Shown here: piece after piece, positions 39,989-51,655 of the stretch
How positions within the stretch are numbered: the stretch's first letter is position 1
Layout: each line of letters starts with the position of its first letter
From: Megamerina dolium
Lineage: Eukaryota > Arthropoda > Insecta > Diptera > Megamerinidae
Assembly: GCA_963854835.1 (NCBI GenBank)
Contig: OY978527.1
Location: 39,630,040 to 39,694,039, forward strand
Length of the DNA: 64,000 nt
Direction: 5' to 3'
Notes under the pieces: model-generated
Seen by the model: the letters and a program-made list of their open reading frames with translations, nothing else
The model's database searches: none
Told to the model about the DNA's origin: nothing
Translations under genes and position numbers: made by a program

Positions 39989-40914
39989 TTATTTTTTACG
40001 TTGGTACTCGGCAAGTGTGGTCCATATGTATCCGCCTGGCTTGTTTGCAAACTCCATGGTATCGGGCAGTGGGAATGGTGTACTGCGATCAAGGTAATAA
40101 TTGCTCGGAGCATGCATAACAAATTCCAAACAAGATAATTTACGAGAAAGCTCTTCGTCAGGACCTGTAAATATCCTTTAATATCAATAAGACAACACAC
40201 ATTTTCACAGCCAATATGCATAATACCAATCAAATAAGTAGCTGCATCGAAACCCATCTTTGGGTCTGGACTTGCTTGTGTTGGTATTAGCCATGTTAAA
40301 AATGCCGATTTCTCACAGTAATTATCGATAAGAAGTCCTCGTATTTGCGCATAATAAACATCATCCTCATTGTCGACCAATGAAACAATGTCACCTACTT
40401 GCAAATAGGAACCTTTATAAAACACATTCTCTACCACATGTGTAGTAGCTTGTGCAACAGGTGTTTTGAATGGAGTCTTTTTGAAAAGATTGCGACGATT
40501 GCGTCCCTTGTTTTGTGTTTTTGTACTGTTGCTACCACTTGTTGTACTACTGTGGGTGTTAGCACCATTTGCATTAGACGCTGTTGCCGCTGCAGCTTTA
40601 GCTTTACAACGTGTGCTCTTCCGCAGACGCTTTTCGTCTCCACTTGCAGAAGCTGCATTGGCAACTGATGTCAATGGTTTATTCTCTACCGTTGCTGGTT
40701 GTAATGTATCTTTTACACTACATTTAGAAATATCATCTTTAATTGTAGTGATTATGGTTTCCTTTTCTTCAGCGGCCTTTCCGACTTCTTCTGATGTAGT
40801 GGTCGTTTTCGACGAAACTGTAGTATTAGCTGACGCCACCGCTGTCGTTGTTGCTGTCGAATTTGTTGCAATTGTTGTTTCCTCTCCGGTAGTTTTGCTA
40901 GTTGATTTCTGCAT
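39989..40914 (-). CDS. GATAD1-like chromatin factor lacking the GATA finger
   Basis: Exons 40914-40227 and 40164-39989 (62-bp GT/AG intron, phase correct) give 287 aa. The C-terminal half matches human GATAD1: GRNRRNLFKKTPFKTP, VFYKGSYLQVGDIVSLVDNE, DDVYYAQIRG, YCEKSAFLTWLIPTQASP, 'YLIGPDEELSRKLSCLEFV' and GGYIWTTLAEY. This region resembles a BAH-type fold. GATAD1 is known as part of a histone H3K4me3-binding complex with EMSY, KDM5 and SIN3; the same role here is inferred. The N-terminal half is low complexity (Thr/Ser/Ala). It has no CxxC...CxxC GATA-type finger, which in human GATAD1 is at the N-terminus. The start at 40914 has an in-frame stop 24 nt upstream. Poly(A) signal: AATAAA, minus strand, 39914-39919. 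Confidence 0.88.
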
Positions 40915-41474
40915 ATTTCCAAGATTATACTTAAATTAGTAAAGCGTTTTTGTACAGTATTAAACAGAACTTCAGTGAGATTCTAGTACATAAATAAACA
41001 TATACAGAGTTGCATTTGTAACAACAAACATCAAATGAAAAATCAAGTGTTGGAAATTGGTATAAAGGTGATTGTTTAATAATTTAAAACAGCAATTTTT
41101 ACGTCTGTTATCGTATCGTATCATAGCACGCGAAATTTTCTATAATGCAGAAAATCCACACAACGCGTTATATGCTTTTCGCTTCCTGTGCATCTGTCAA
41201 AAAAACAAAACCAGTGTAGATGTAAGGGACAACTTACATAGACAAAGTCTATGATGCCCTAAATGCATAGAAAGCGAAAGAAAATACATATATTTTCTAC
41301 CTTTGTAAGCCAGTTGATTCAATAGCCAAACGTGTTATATTATATTTTAAGTTTAAAAAAAAGTTTAAACATTGTTTATGCTGTTGTTGTTGTTTTTCCT
41401 ATTGGTGTGAACGTATACGCTCTACTCACAAACAATCCGTTAGTGAAAAAAAGTGGATAGGGTAAAACCAAGGT
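40915..41474. other. GATAD1-like gene upstream region
   Basis: 5' flank of the minus-strand gene and spacer. No further exon or zinc-finger coding stretch is recognised here on the minus strand. Confidence 0.4.
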
Positions 41475-41770
41475 ATATTTAGTGCTTGTCTACAATGACC
41501 TGCGAAAGTCCAATCCAAAATTGAAAATTGGCGCAACGAGCTATATTCTATGTCCAAAGTGTTTCGAATTTGTTCAAAAACTTTGATTAATCAAACTAAT
41601 CGACTAATCAATCGGATTAATCAAAATTATGATTTATCAAAATTGAAGTTATTCGATTTATCAGAATTTTGATTAATCAAAATATTTTTCATTTTTCTTT
41701 GTTTTTGAATTTTTCTTTGGCAATAAAAGTTTTTAACACATTCTCATATTCATAGCTTTGGAAAGCTTCC
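41475..41770 (+). mobile_element. AT-rich TIR element, copy 3
   Basis: Starts with a diverged terminus (GTGCTTGTCTACAATGACC, about 41481). It shares 'gaaagtccaatccaaaattg' and 'ggcgcaacgagctatattc' with copy 1, then the GATTAATC-rich middle. The right end is lost. Confidence 0.65.
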
Positions 41771-41850
41771 TGTCTACTTTGTATTGGTAAAAATATTAAA
41801 AATATTTTGAACATTTTATTCGAACAATTTTATGTAAAAAAATAAATAAA

Positions 41851-41959
41851 AATAAATATGTGGCACTTAAAGCCCTAAAGGGCTTTTTGGACGAGCTTCT
41901 CTTCCATTACTGTTGCGCGTGTTAAATTTTGGACAGCATTAGAACGGTCCTACTTATTG
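41851..41959 (-). repeat. tRNA-derived SINE copy K, 3' fragment
   Basis: Only the tail and end of the body: GTGGCACTTAAAGCCC, 'gagcttctcttccattactg', 'ttaaattttggacagcatta'. It is cut off where the inverted-repeat structure at 41957 begins. Confidence 0.75.
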
Positions 41960-43060
41960 TTGTTGTTTATTTTCTTTTTCTCCTTGATTCGTGAGAACTC
42001 TTCCTAATGGCTCTACCTTATATTTGAACACCATGGGGTAAAACAAGAGTTTTATTATAAAGGTAGAGCAACCAGGCATCTTGGCGCTCCGTGGTCACTT
42101 TGTAGATGGATTAACTGATGGTATAATTATTTATGGAAGTACTTTACACATTCCAATATTGCGAGCAACTGAATGACAGCAGTTTCATGCTGGCTCTGTC
42201 AGGATTTTACTGTGGTGAGTTATCATTTTTCTTGCGCATCTATTATCTGGGAGAATATACCATTCATAGCCACTCGCATCTGTCTCCGACACAAATTTTG
42301 ATCGGATAATGTATGTGCTAATACTATTGTTACACAGTTTTTCTTTCAGCTATACTTAAAAATTAAAACAAATCTGTTAACGGTAAATTAATTTTTAAAG
42401 TTTGGAATTCCCTCAGAAGTTGGTGAAATTTTTTGGATGCAAATAAGAGATGTATATTCTACTGGTATGCTACTGGTATTCTGGTATGTACGTATAATAA
42501 TAATAATGATGAAAATACCATGAAAATATTATTAAGTAAGTATGGACATAAAATGATTGATCACCATGTTTTTGATCACATTCGTATTCAAAACGACGAA
42601 AGTTAAGTAAATATTAGGTCCGTTTTCGTACTTTAAGAGAAGTAAGAGAACGCAAGACCAGCAAAAACTTGCAAGTTACACAAACAGCTGATATTCCACT
42701 AAGTAAATTGCAATTATTCGTTTGCTTGTTTGCGATCACCTGTTCTTTTTTTTTTAATTTTAACGTTTCTACAAGTACAAATTTACCCAGTAAAAAAATT
42801 GCAATTTCTCCTTAAACTGAAATGTCATTTTGCTCTCTCAATTTCCCCTACTTTGCAAGTTTTGAACTACGAGAACTCAAAACTGTAATAGTTTGATATC
42901 ATTTTTGATAACTTAGAGTACGAGAACACTCCTATTAATCGTGGTATAGTAATAATAAAGGTAAGGGTCTAATCATGGTCTAATTATAAAGGTAGAGCAA
43001 TACGACAGAGTTTTTACGAATGAAGGAGAAGTGAACACAAATCAACAAACACAATCGTAC
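41957..43060. repeat. Inverted-repeat-bounded insert with nested MITE
   Basis: 41957-42024 and 42984-43054 are diverged inverted repeats of about 65 bp (TCTCCTTgATTCGT; GCTCTACCTT). The motif TTATAAAGGTAGAGCAA also occurs directly at 42053-42069 and 42985-43001. Non-coding inside, apart from the nested element at 42616-42933. Element class unknown. Confidence 0.5.
42616..42933. mobile_element. 318-bp MITE-like element with 22-bp imperfect TIRs
   Basis: Left end AGGTCCGTTTTCGTACTTTA (42616 on) and right end, read in reverse, AGGAGTGTTCTCGTACTCTA (42933 back) agree at 17 of 22 positions. Flanked by ATT on both sides. Sub-terminal inverted AAAACTTGCAA blocks lie at about 42666 and 42850. A related single terminus may lie at about 44250. 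Confidence 0.6.
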
Positions 43061-45224
43061 AGAAGAAAACAACCAACACACGAAATTGACATTATAAGTA
43101 CACAGTTTTTGACATTATAAGGCGCAATGGTTTATAATAGCTATACCGTTATTATGAATATACCATCGTTTCTACTGGTACAAAATTATCAGGTAGAGAA
43201 ATTAAAAGAGCTTTCTTGCTTCGGATTATAATGTCAAAAAAGTTTTCTTATAGTGTCAATAACATGTGTTTGCTCTTCTTCTTTCCGTATGTGTTGTTGT
43301 TTACTTCTGCATTCGTGAAAATATATGTAAATGACTACTCGTTTTTATTGCTTTACCTCGTACTGTTATACCATGGTTGTTTATTGTTGTCGTTGCTGTT
43401 GTAGTTGGAGTTGTTTTGCTGATGTGTGCTTTTTGTTGTTTGTGTGATACCGCTTTTGTACCCAAATGAATTGTGATTTCATTCCATTCATTTTAAGTTT
43501 GTTGCTTTTTCTGCTTTCACGCGTAGCACATCAAACGTTAAAGTAAAAACAAATCCGAAAACAGCACAGTGGAAAATGTTCAATTCATACACATAATATA
43601 CATATGAACTCATCAAAATCAAATAATTTCAATCGGTTAAAAATACTACATTCAATATTTTTCGCAAATACTCAAAAGTAAAATATTAAAAACATTTACA
43701 TATATGTATATGAATCCATATTGCATATTTTGTGCTAATATATATGTACGTATACACGTGAGTGCTTCACTACTTTCATTTGCATATGTGAAATATTTAA
43801 ATTATTATTCAGCCAAACTTTTGTACATATGTATGTATATTTTTGCTAGTGCATGATAACGAGCTTTGCCGTGAAAGATAAATTTGTTAGCGACAACGGT
43901 GACAACTTATAAATGCATCATGTTCTTTTTTATTTGAAAAATATATTTTTCGACTGTAATATTTTTCACACAAAAATCCACATGAACATACAATGATAAT
44001 GATCTAACGTCTACCCTTTGAACCGAACAAAAATCACGAATGAACCAACTATCATCCATCGTTTTATTTTTCTATCCCTATTAAGTGGTAAGTTTATATA
44101 CTTGTGATGTATGTACTCGTAAGTATGAATATTTATCCAATTTGAAAAATATTGTATTTTACAATGTATATGACGTCATAATTGCCTAATTACTTTCTAT
44201 ATATTTGCCATATCGGCAAATCCAATATGTACATTTCATAATAATATTAGGTATGTTCGCACTTTACTCGTAAAGGTTTTGTAGCAGTAACATCCAAGAG
44301 ACTGGTATAAAAATGATAGTTTGAAAAAGTACGTTATTCCTTTTGTTTCAATTGTACACAAAATCAAGATAAATAAAGTACAAAGGTTCAATTAAGGAGG
44401 TAAGGCAATCGGGGGGAAAAATCCTTTCTCTTTGCAACATGGAATGGATGCATATTGTTTTTATTTTCTTCTCCTTTATACATTTCACAAAATTATTTTA
44501 TAGAAATTGCATTTATTGAATTTGCTCGTACCATGCAACACAAATCAATCGTAAAAATATTATTTCTTGGTACTGGAAAATAAGATGGAGTGATTGGAAG
44601 AGCTTTCTCCTCTCAGATTGCGCTACCTCTATTATTCATGATGGGATAGCCCAATGGTCTGCTGAACTGTGTTGACAAGGGTATATCTGCCCACGAGAAA
44701 AAAATGTGGTGCAAATGACACACCTAACGGAGGTAAATAATGCATCGGCACCGTTCGCTGATATATTAAGCGTAATATTTCATTATCAATATTTTCTATA
44801 TCTTACTCTCTCGTCAATGATTTAATTCAATGCCGGCCACAGGAATACTAAAACATTTGCATTAGTGTGTGCGTGTGTGTCAAAGGGAGCACGTGTTCCT
44901 ACAGTGTCTTTATAAAAACTGGATTGTGAAATGGTGAGCAAGCATCGCAACATACTGTCGTTTATGTTTGTGTTCACTGTTTTTTTCAAACATGCGCAAC
45001 AATGTTGCTTCGTCAAAAATTAAACAGCTACTGAGAAGCGAAAGCATAAGATCGTGCTTACACATCGTTATCGCAGGTGTGAAAACTCGAAGGCAAACTA
45101 CACATTGTGCAACTCTTGGCCGGCTCTTGGTTTTAATTGATGCTATTATATTTCATGTTCAAATTTTTGATGCAATGTATAAATACATGGGAATTGCTGA
45201 TTTGTTTTCTTTTCCTCCCTTTTT
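43061..45224. other. No gene seen
   Basis: AT-rich DNA. Short open frames are hydrophobic poly-T translations without splice context. A tRNA A-box-like TAGCCCAATGG near 44648 has no B box. Nothing else is recognised. Confidence 0.4.
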
Positions 45225-46450
45225 TATACCCTGCATAATGTAATATGCAAGGTATATTCATTTCGGTCAGATATTTGTAACCACTTGAAGGAATCTCCGG
45301 AGATATAGAAAAGTATATGTATATATTCGTGATCAGCGTCGCTTAAATTTTCGATTTAACGATGTCCGTCCGTCCGCCTTTCCATCACCTGGCTGGTTCG
45401 CACGATAACTTGAGCAAATATTGAGCTATTTTGACGAAATTTGACATAAGTAACCTATGTCGCGATTGATATTGGGCATGATCGGGAACCTTGGAATTTT
45501 CAAAATTTTGAACTTGCTATAACTCACTTAATATACCATTTGAGACAATATTTAGCACATAGCGTTACATTATACTGCTACATAACCTTACCAGAAATGA
45601 GCGAGCCACGCCTACTTTTTATAGTAGTTCCCATACAAAGTGTCTGTACTTCTTTTAAATTGAAACATCTGTAACTCCTGCAATCCTCTGGCTAGAATAA
45701 TTATAAATGACACTTAGATTAATATGGTAGTCGGAAATAATGTGGCATGAAACCAGCATGCCACGCCCATTTCTTATTGAGACTCCCATACAAAGTTGCG
45801 GAAATTAAAACAATTTTTTAACCTCCATAACTTACAATCTATTCAGAATAGAACAACCATATTTACGTTGTCGATTAGCATTGTAAAGATAACTAGATTC
45901 AAAAGAAATGGGCGAACCAGGCCCGCTGTTTATAGTAGGCCCCATACAAAATGATCGAATTTCTTTTAAATTGAAATAGCTCTAACTTCGGCAATCTTTT
46001 GTCTAGAACAATCATACTTGACACTTAGATTAATATAGTAGTCTGAAATAATGTGGCATGAAACCAGCATGCCACACCCCATTCTTAACGGGGTTGCCAT
46101 ACAAAGTTGCGAAAATTTAAAAAAATTTTAACCGTTATAACTTACGAACTATTCAGCGTAGAACAAGCAAATTTAAGGTGTGTATAAATATTGTAAAGAT
46201 AAATAGATTTATAAGAATGAGGCAAGCCACGCCCACTACCCAGCCATGGAATTATCTTAAAAACCCCCAAAACTTAAAAAATACTTTGTCAAATTAAACC
46301 ATATTTTAGGTGTAGATTAGTATTATAAGCAAAAATTGTTCCTCAAAAAACTGGTGAGCCACGCCTACTTTTTAATGTAGCTCCCATACAAAATAGTGGA
46401 AATAAAGGAAAAAGATTGATATTCGAGCAAACCTACATATGCAGGGTATA
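45225..46450. mobile_element. TIR element with six degenerate internal repeats
   Basis: The left end TATACCCTGCATAATGTA (45225-45242) and right end TACATATGCAGGGTATA (46434-46450) are inverted. Inside, a block of the form 'gccacgcccactttt...cccatacaaa' recurs six times at about 45606, 45770, 45918, 46070, 46226 and 46362. Spacing is about 136-164 bp, and alternate units are more alike. 45360-45375 reads GATGTCCGTCCGTCCGCC, a motif common in non-coding dipteran repeats. No transposase is seen. Confidence 0.65.
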
Positions 46451-47639
46451 ATTTGGTCGACCCCAGCCGACTGTGAGGTAATTTTTTTAATAAAGATTTC
46501 TATCGCTTTTACTTTCAAAGTATTGAAGTGAAAATTGTGAAATATAGTTTTATAGTAATGAATTTTATATGTGATTTGACAGAAGATTTGATTTAAAGCT
46601 GAACATTGTACTATACTAACTGAGTAATAATTTCAATTATTTTTGATATTTGAATATTTTATATTTATAAATATGATTATATAAATTTTTTGACTTAAAA
46701 TAATGTTTTTTATAAATCTCTAAAATAAGAAAATATTTAAAGAATTTTTGCACATATTGAAGAGATAAAAAAATTTCTTTGGAACATTTTTTGACAGAGT
46801 ATCACTGTATTCAATTTCTCTTTCTCATTCTCGTTGACTTTACCTTTTGTATATCAATTTATACACTCTTTTTGCTGGATATAAAAGCACACATGCATAG
46901 AAATAAATTCGCATGGGTCGAAGATGTGATAGAAAAAAATAAAACAAAAATGAATTTCTTTTCATGTAAAAAAAGAGGGCCAATGATTTTTTAATGCTTT
47001 TGTGTATATATGGAGAAACCACGCAAAATTTTTAATAGCTCCATAATGTGGTATGTATGGTTTGGCATATGTATGTGCACATACGAATATAATAGATTTG
47101 TGGTGGTTATTTATTTATTTAGTTTTTCGGATATGGTAACATAGTTTACTACACGTTGACAACAATTAACTAGTTAGACTTCGGACGGTCGATGAACTCA
47201 TAAAATTATGTATGTTGAACTTTTAAATAAATTTTAATTAATATTAACATGTTTGTTCGTTTTCTTTTCTAATTTGATTTTAATCATTTGCTGTTATAAT
47301 GTTGTAGGTACTACTTATGAAAGGTACAATAAAATGATTCAGAGTATTGTACGAGTATGAAAATTAAAGTTGTTTCTATTTTCGAGTTTCGTACACCAAA
47401 CAATTCTTTGAGCCCAACTAAATATCATATCCATTTTTCCGTTTTTGATAAAACTTTACACGAATATTCCTTACTATGCTAGGAGTGATATAGATTGTAA
47501 TCAATTGTGCCACTTCATTTTCCACACACACTAAAATACATCAACAACAACCGAACTGATCCTTATGTATTGGAAATCATTTTGAAGTGTCATTCTTATT
47601 GAGTATCTGTCATTTTACTGAAGTGTAAACAACATAGTT
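46451..47639. other. No gene seen
   Basis: AT-rich spacer between the TIR element and the mariner relic. Confidence 0.4.
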
Positions 47640-48245
47640 TCTGTGTGCTCCGAAAATGTAAACTTTTCATTACTTCAATGTGAAGGTAAGGGCTGCCGAA
47701 AGTCATCGTATTTTAGGAAAACTTTATGGCAATTCTGATTTGGAAGACGCAGAAAAACCCGGAGCGCGACCAAAGTTTGAATATGATGAATTGGAGGCAA
47801 GGCTCGAGGAAGATCCATTACAAATGCAAGATGAACTCTGTCAACTTTATGCCATCGTTTAAACACAATGGGAATGATCTGAAGGGTAGGAAATTGGGTG
47901 CTCCAACGACAAAAAGAAAGGGGTTTTTGCATCGAATTGTGACTGGCGATGAAAAGTGGATCCATTACGACAATCCAAAACATCGGGCAACGTATGGATG
48001 GATACCTCGGCCAAGCCTCAAGCTGAATATTCATGGCGAGAAGATCATGCTGTGTATTTGGTGACACCAGTGTGGTGTATTATGAGCTGTTGAAATCGAG
48101 TCAAACGATCACAGGAGGATCTGTACTGACGACAATTACTGCATTTGAGCCGATAGACACGTGTTGCGGCGTCCGACGCGGAATCTTCGGAAGATGGGGA
48201 AAAAGTTATAGCTAGCGACGGACAATTCTTTGAATATTGAATGTA
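47640..48245 (+). mobile_element. Internally deleted mariner
   Basis: Transposase fragments in order on the + strand: 'AAESHRILGKLYGNSDL' (about 47694); 'FEYDELEARLEEDPLQMQDE' (about 47778); then 'KRKGFLHRIVTGDEKWIHYD' (about 47914), which keeps the first catalytic Asp; 'LNIHGEKIMLCIW'; 'VYYELLKSSQTITG'; and finally the C-terminal 'GEKVIASDGQFFEY' in another frame (about 48197-48238). The helix-turn-helix linker and the segment from the second to third catalytic residues are deleted. It has only short remnants of the central domain and cannot be active. Confidence 0.8.
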
Positions 48246-50639
48246 TAACTAATTTTACACAATAAAATTTCAATTTTCGAAAATAAACCACACGAGCTTA
48301 TTTATACTCCTAATAACACTAATATCATCAAGTTCGGTTCGGGGGCTTTGAAGATATTAAAGTAGAGGTGAAAGGGAGAGTGGCAAAATCTTCATGAAAC
48401 TGTTATTTATACAGCGAAGGTTTCACGTGGTCTTACAACAGGGATTTTTATTGAAGCAGATTTGATTAACGTAAAAAGCCTTAACGAAACATGCATTGTT
48501 ATTCAGGCATAATCATACCAGCCAACATACTATTTGTGATAAATAGTGTGAAGCTGAAAAACACAAATTTTTTTTGCATTACTCAATTTTATTTTATTGT
48601 CCGATAAATACAAAAAAAAACGAATAAAAAATTATTAGTATCAGTTAAGAGCACCCAACGCCCACACGTACGTATTTATTATATGTATATTCATTTTCGT
48701 GTGCCTTCTCTTGTGCTTCTTAGCCATATTGCTCATTTGTTTGCAATTGTTGTTGTGCAAATGTGTTTGTAGTACAAGTTGTTGTTGTTGTATTTTATAT
48801 TATAGATTATTTCATTCTTGAACTGACCTTGAAAAATTTCAACATTACTCTTGTTTGCATTGCTCTTGTTGAAAATATTTGTCTTTTTGTTGTTGTTTGT
48901 TTTTATATTATTGCTTTTATTTTTCCTATACCCACAATTTCTACATGTGTATGTGTATGTGTATTGTTTGTATTTTTGGCACCTGATCGATCTTGACATT
49001 CACATTAATTTTGCATGTTTTTGATGTCGTTAATTTGATTGTTCGTTTGCGCTCTCTGCCGTTCTACATTTCGATTCTATGTACTTTCGTCATCATCGTC
49101 GTGCATTAACTTCTCTAAGTAAATAGTGATGCGGAAAAATATGAATTCGTTATACCTAAGTCTTTCTATTAAATGAATATAAATTTACATTTTTTTTAAA
49201 ATTAGATTTGATGGGCGCTGAACGCGATCGGAACAAGATAGTAAGAGATGTTGAATCAAAATACATGAAGCTACTTCAACATATTGCCCCGAAGTTATAG
49301 TCAAAGCAAAGATAATCTTAAAGTTGAAATTGCTGATTTTAAACGTTGTCATACATGCATTGCGGATGTAGCAGACAGTGTATGCCCAATAAAAGTGTCA
49401 CGTAGTGGATGTTGCTAATTGCTCCAATGTGGTTGTTTTCTAATATATTATTTGTATTCGAAAGATGATGTGATACGATTGCTGTATCCCACAGACCTAA
49501 AGAATCGAACGTTTATTTGTTCGACTGTCCGTATATACGAAAGTATATTACGTACGTAAAGCCAAAGAAATATATGTTTTTCCTAATTTGAAACACATTC
49601 AAACATTAATAGTATATATGTCATGTACTTTCATACATGTGCACCAGATACTACTCTAATTCGCCTTTGTTTACAGACTGTCTGTAGGTTATGGTCAAGG
49701 CAACATTTTTATCTTGTGTATTCTATTTTATTTCAGTCTTTATCTGTTATGTATTTTTGACGTCGTTGGTTGTCTTTTATTTTTCATTTTAATACATACA
49801 AGTACTACTACTACTTACTGCTTACTAACAACTGCTGTCAAAAATGACACGTCAAGATTGGGTATAAACTTCACTAATGGCTTTTTTTTATCAACTTTGA
49901 CAATACTGTGTACATTTATGTATGTATTTGCAGATAAAAAGTTGCTAATTTGTGTTATTTGCTGTTTTTTTTTTTTCTATTTTGATTCTTTGTTTACTTT
50001 ATAAATTAATATGTCTCTGATTTGATAAAAAACCAAAGAATAATACATAATCTACATATTTTCTGTATTTTCAATTCAATAATTTCGCATTATTATTAGT
50101 CTTTTTTCTTCATACAATGCATACAAGTAAATTCCACGGATGACAGAATACTTAAGTTGCGCCCATCACATACCGCTAATCGGCTCTCAGTGAATTTGAC
50201 AGAATCAGCTGTGTATGTGACTTCACACTGGTGTAATGGTTGATATATTCCTTCATTATTCCGCATTGTTTACATTTTTTTCTTCTATTTGTTCACCATT
50301 TTGTCACTTCTCTCGCAGATGCACCAGTGTTACAACACAGCGCTCGCAAATCCTCTCTGACGGGCGCAATCTTCTATTATTCTATTATTCTTGTATAAAT
50401 ACCATATGTATGAGGTAATCACAGGTAGCAATACATATTGCAGGAGAATCACGGTACTGGATCACTTCTTTTGTCAGCATTGTATAACAATACGAGGAAA
50501 AGAAATTCGAGAGAGTAGTTATGTGTACTTTTTCGATTGAAGAGGTATCAGCCATGGTGTAAGAACATAAGGTAGATCACTTGTAAAAGTTGTCTCTTGA
50601 ATTCGGCTTACAATAGCCATGTTTTAGACGACGAACAAT
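48246..50639. other. No gene seen; microsatellite-bearing spacer
   Basis: Contains (TTG)n-rich DNA near 48745-48790 and a GTGTATGTGTATGTGTATTG run near 48946-48966. 49205-49420 is less AT-rich but gives no recognisable product. No exon can be supported. Confidence 0.4.
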
Positions 50640-50842
50640 AAATATGTGGCACTATTAAATCCCGGCGGAAAAATTGATACTGCCAGAAGAATTGTCAATT
50701 GTTTACCGAAAGGTGGGCACCGTTCGAAAGAAAAATATTTTCGATATTAAATGTATGCTTCAGCCGAGGATTGAACCCACTACCCACAGATTAGAAGGCC
50801 AATGCACTAACCACTGAGCTATCACTGAGCTACGGCACATAG
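50640..50842 (-). repeat. tRNA-derived SINE copy L with internal deletion
   Basis: Tail (ATGTGGCACTATTAAA) joins almost directly to the middle body (ctgccagaagaattgtcaa), followed by an intact head. 'cactgagctat' is duplicated at the A box (about 50810-50832). Confidence 0.8.
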
Positions 50843-50940
50843 CTTCCCAAGAATGGACGGATCGACGTCCCGGAAGCACTCGACCACATGGTCAAGCAAT
50901 GTTCATTCATCTCATCAGAATACGGAAATGCTAAAATTTG
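50843..50940 (-). mobile_element. Short mariner fragment
   Basis: 'agcttcccaagaatggacgg' and 'catctcatcagaatacggaaatgct' correspond to 54178-54242 of the mariner relic further right, with some sequence gained or lost. Same orientation. Confidence 0.5.
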
Positions 50941-51296
50941 TCCCGGTTTAGACATAAAAACATTTGCCTGAAAAACAATTCAATTTCAATTCTCTTTGGA
51001 TGTTTCGGTCGCTTTTACACGAGGAAATATGTTTCTCGGGTTTGTATGTTGCACAAAGAGTGTCGCCTCTACGGGAAACAAAAACCCCTCTCTTCCCCGT
51101 GCATCCCTCGCTAACAAACAAAATGTTTTTCATGCAAATGTCTCTAAACGGGGACTTAGAATGCTCACTAAGATCAGTGCTGACAATTACTTTCATTTTT
51201 TTCTACTGTACAGAGATGAGATTATTAACATTGTTACGTTTTTATTTTGTGAACGTTTAATTGTATTTGAATCAACCTTGTTCGATCACTGTATTC

Positions 51297-51655
51297 TGTT
51301 GATAATAATTGCAACACTTATTTTATACAACTATATACAGCAACAATTTATTTAATCAACTCTATTTACAATAACACTTTAATGTACTTGCAACTTTTGC
51401 CTCTGATACTGTACCAATGTTTGCGCGATCACTTTGGGGATTTGATTGATTTCATTTGTCAACAACTGGCCCTATTTATACTCTGTGGCAACACTCCAGA
51501 ATCTTCATTTATCGTAGTCCAGATTTTTCTCTTTCTTTCTCGTTGGCTTGTTCTGGTTATCGCCTATTTCTTTTTGTTGACATTCGTTTCGATGCTGCCA
51601 ATATTCGTGTCACTCACAATTACTGATGAGTAACCAATAATTGATACTCGTTACA
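51297..51655 (-). mobile_element. Probable solo LTR
   Basis: On the minus strand it begins TGTAACGAGTATC (51655) and has a TATA box in GAGTATAAATAGGGCC (about 51484-51469). About 120 nt further comes AATAAATTG (about 51356-51348), and it ends ...TTATCAACA (51297). This order (TG, TATA, AATAAA, CA) is LTR-like. No primer-binding site or gag/pol follows. A clean target duplication is not visible (flanks 'tattc' and 'atatc'). Confidence 0.45.

Noticed and set aside
40466..40939. Hydrophobic 157-codon + strand frame opposite the GATAD1-like gene
   Set aside because: Antisense of the Thr/Ala-rich low-complexity region, which reads as Val/Leu/Cys on the other strand.
43216..43404. Short frame that looks like a two-helix membrane protein
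   Set aside because: T-rich composition explains the hydrophobicity. There is no conserved motif or splice evidence.
50948..51196. 82-codon minus-strand frame with several Cys (CMKNILFVSEGCTGKRG)
   Set aside because: No family recognised, and it abuts a mariner fragment. Not supported as a gene.
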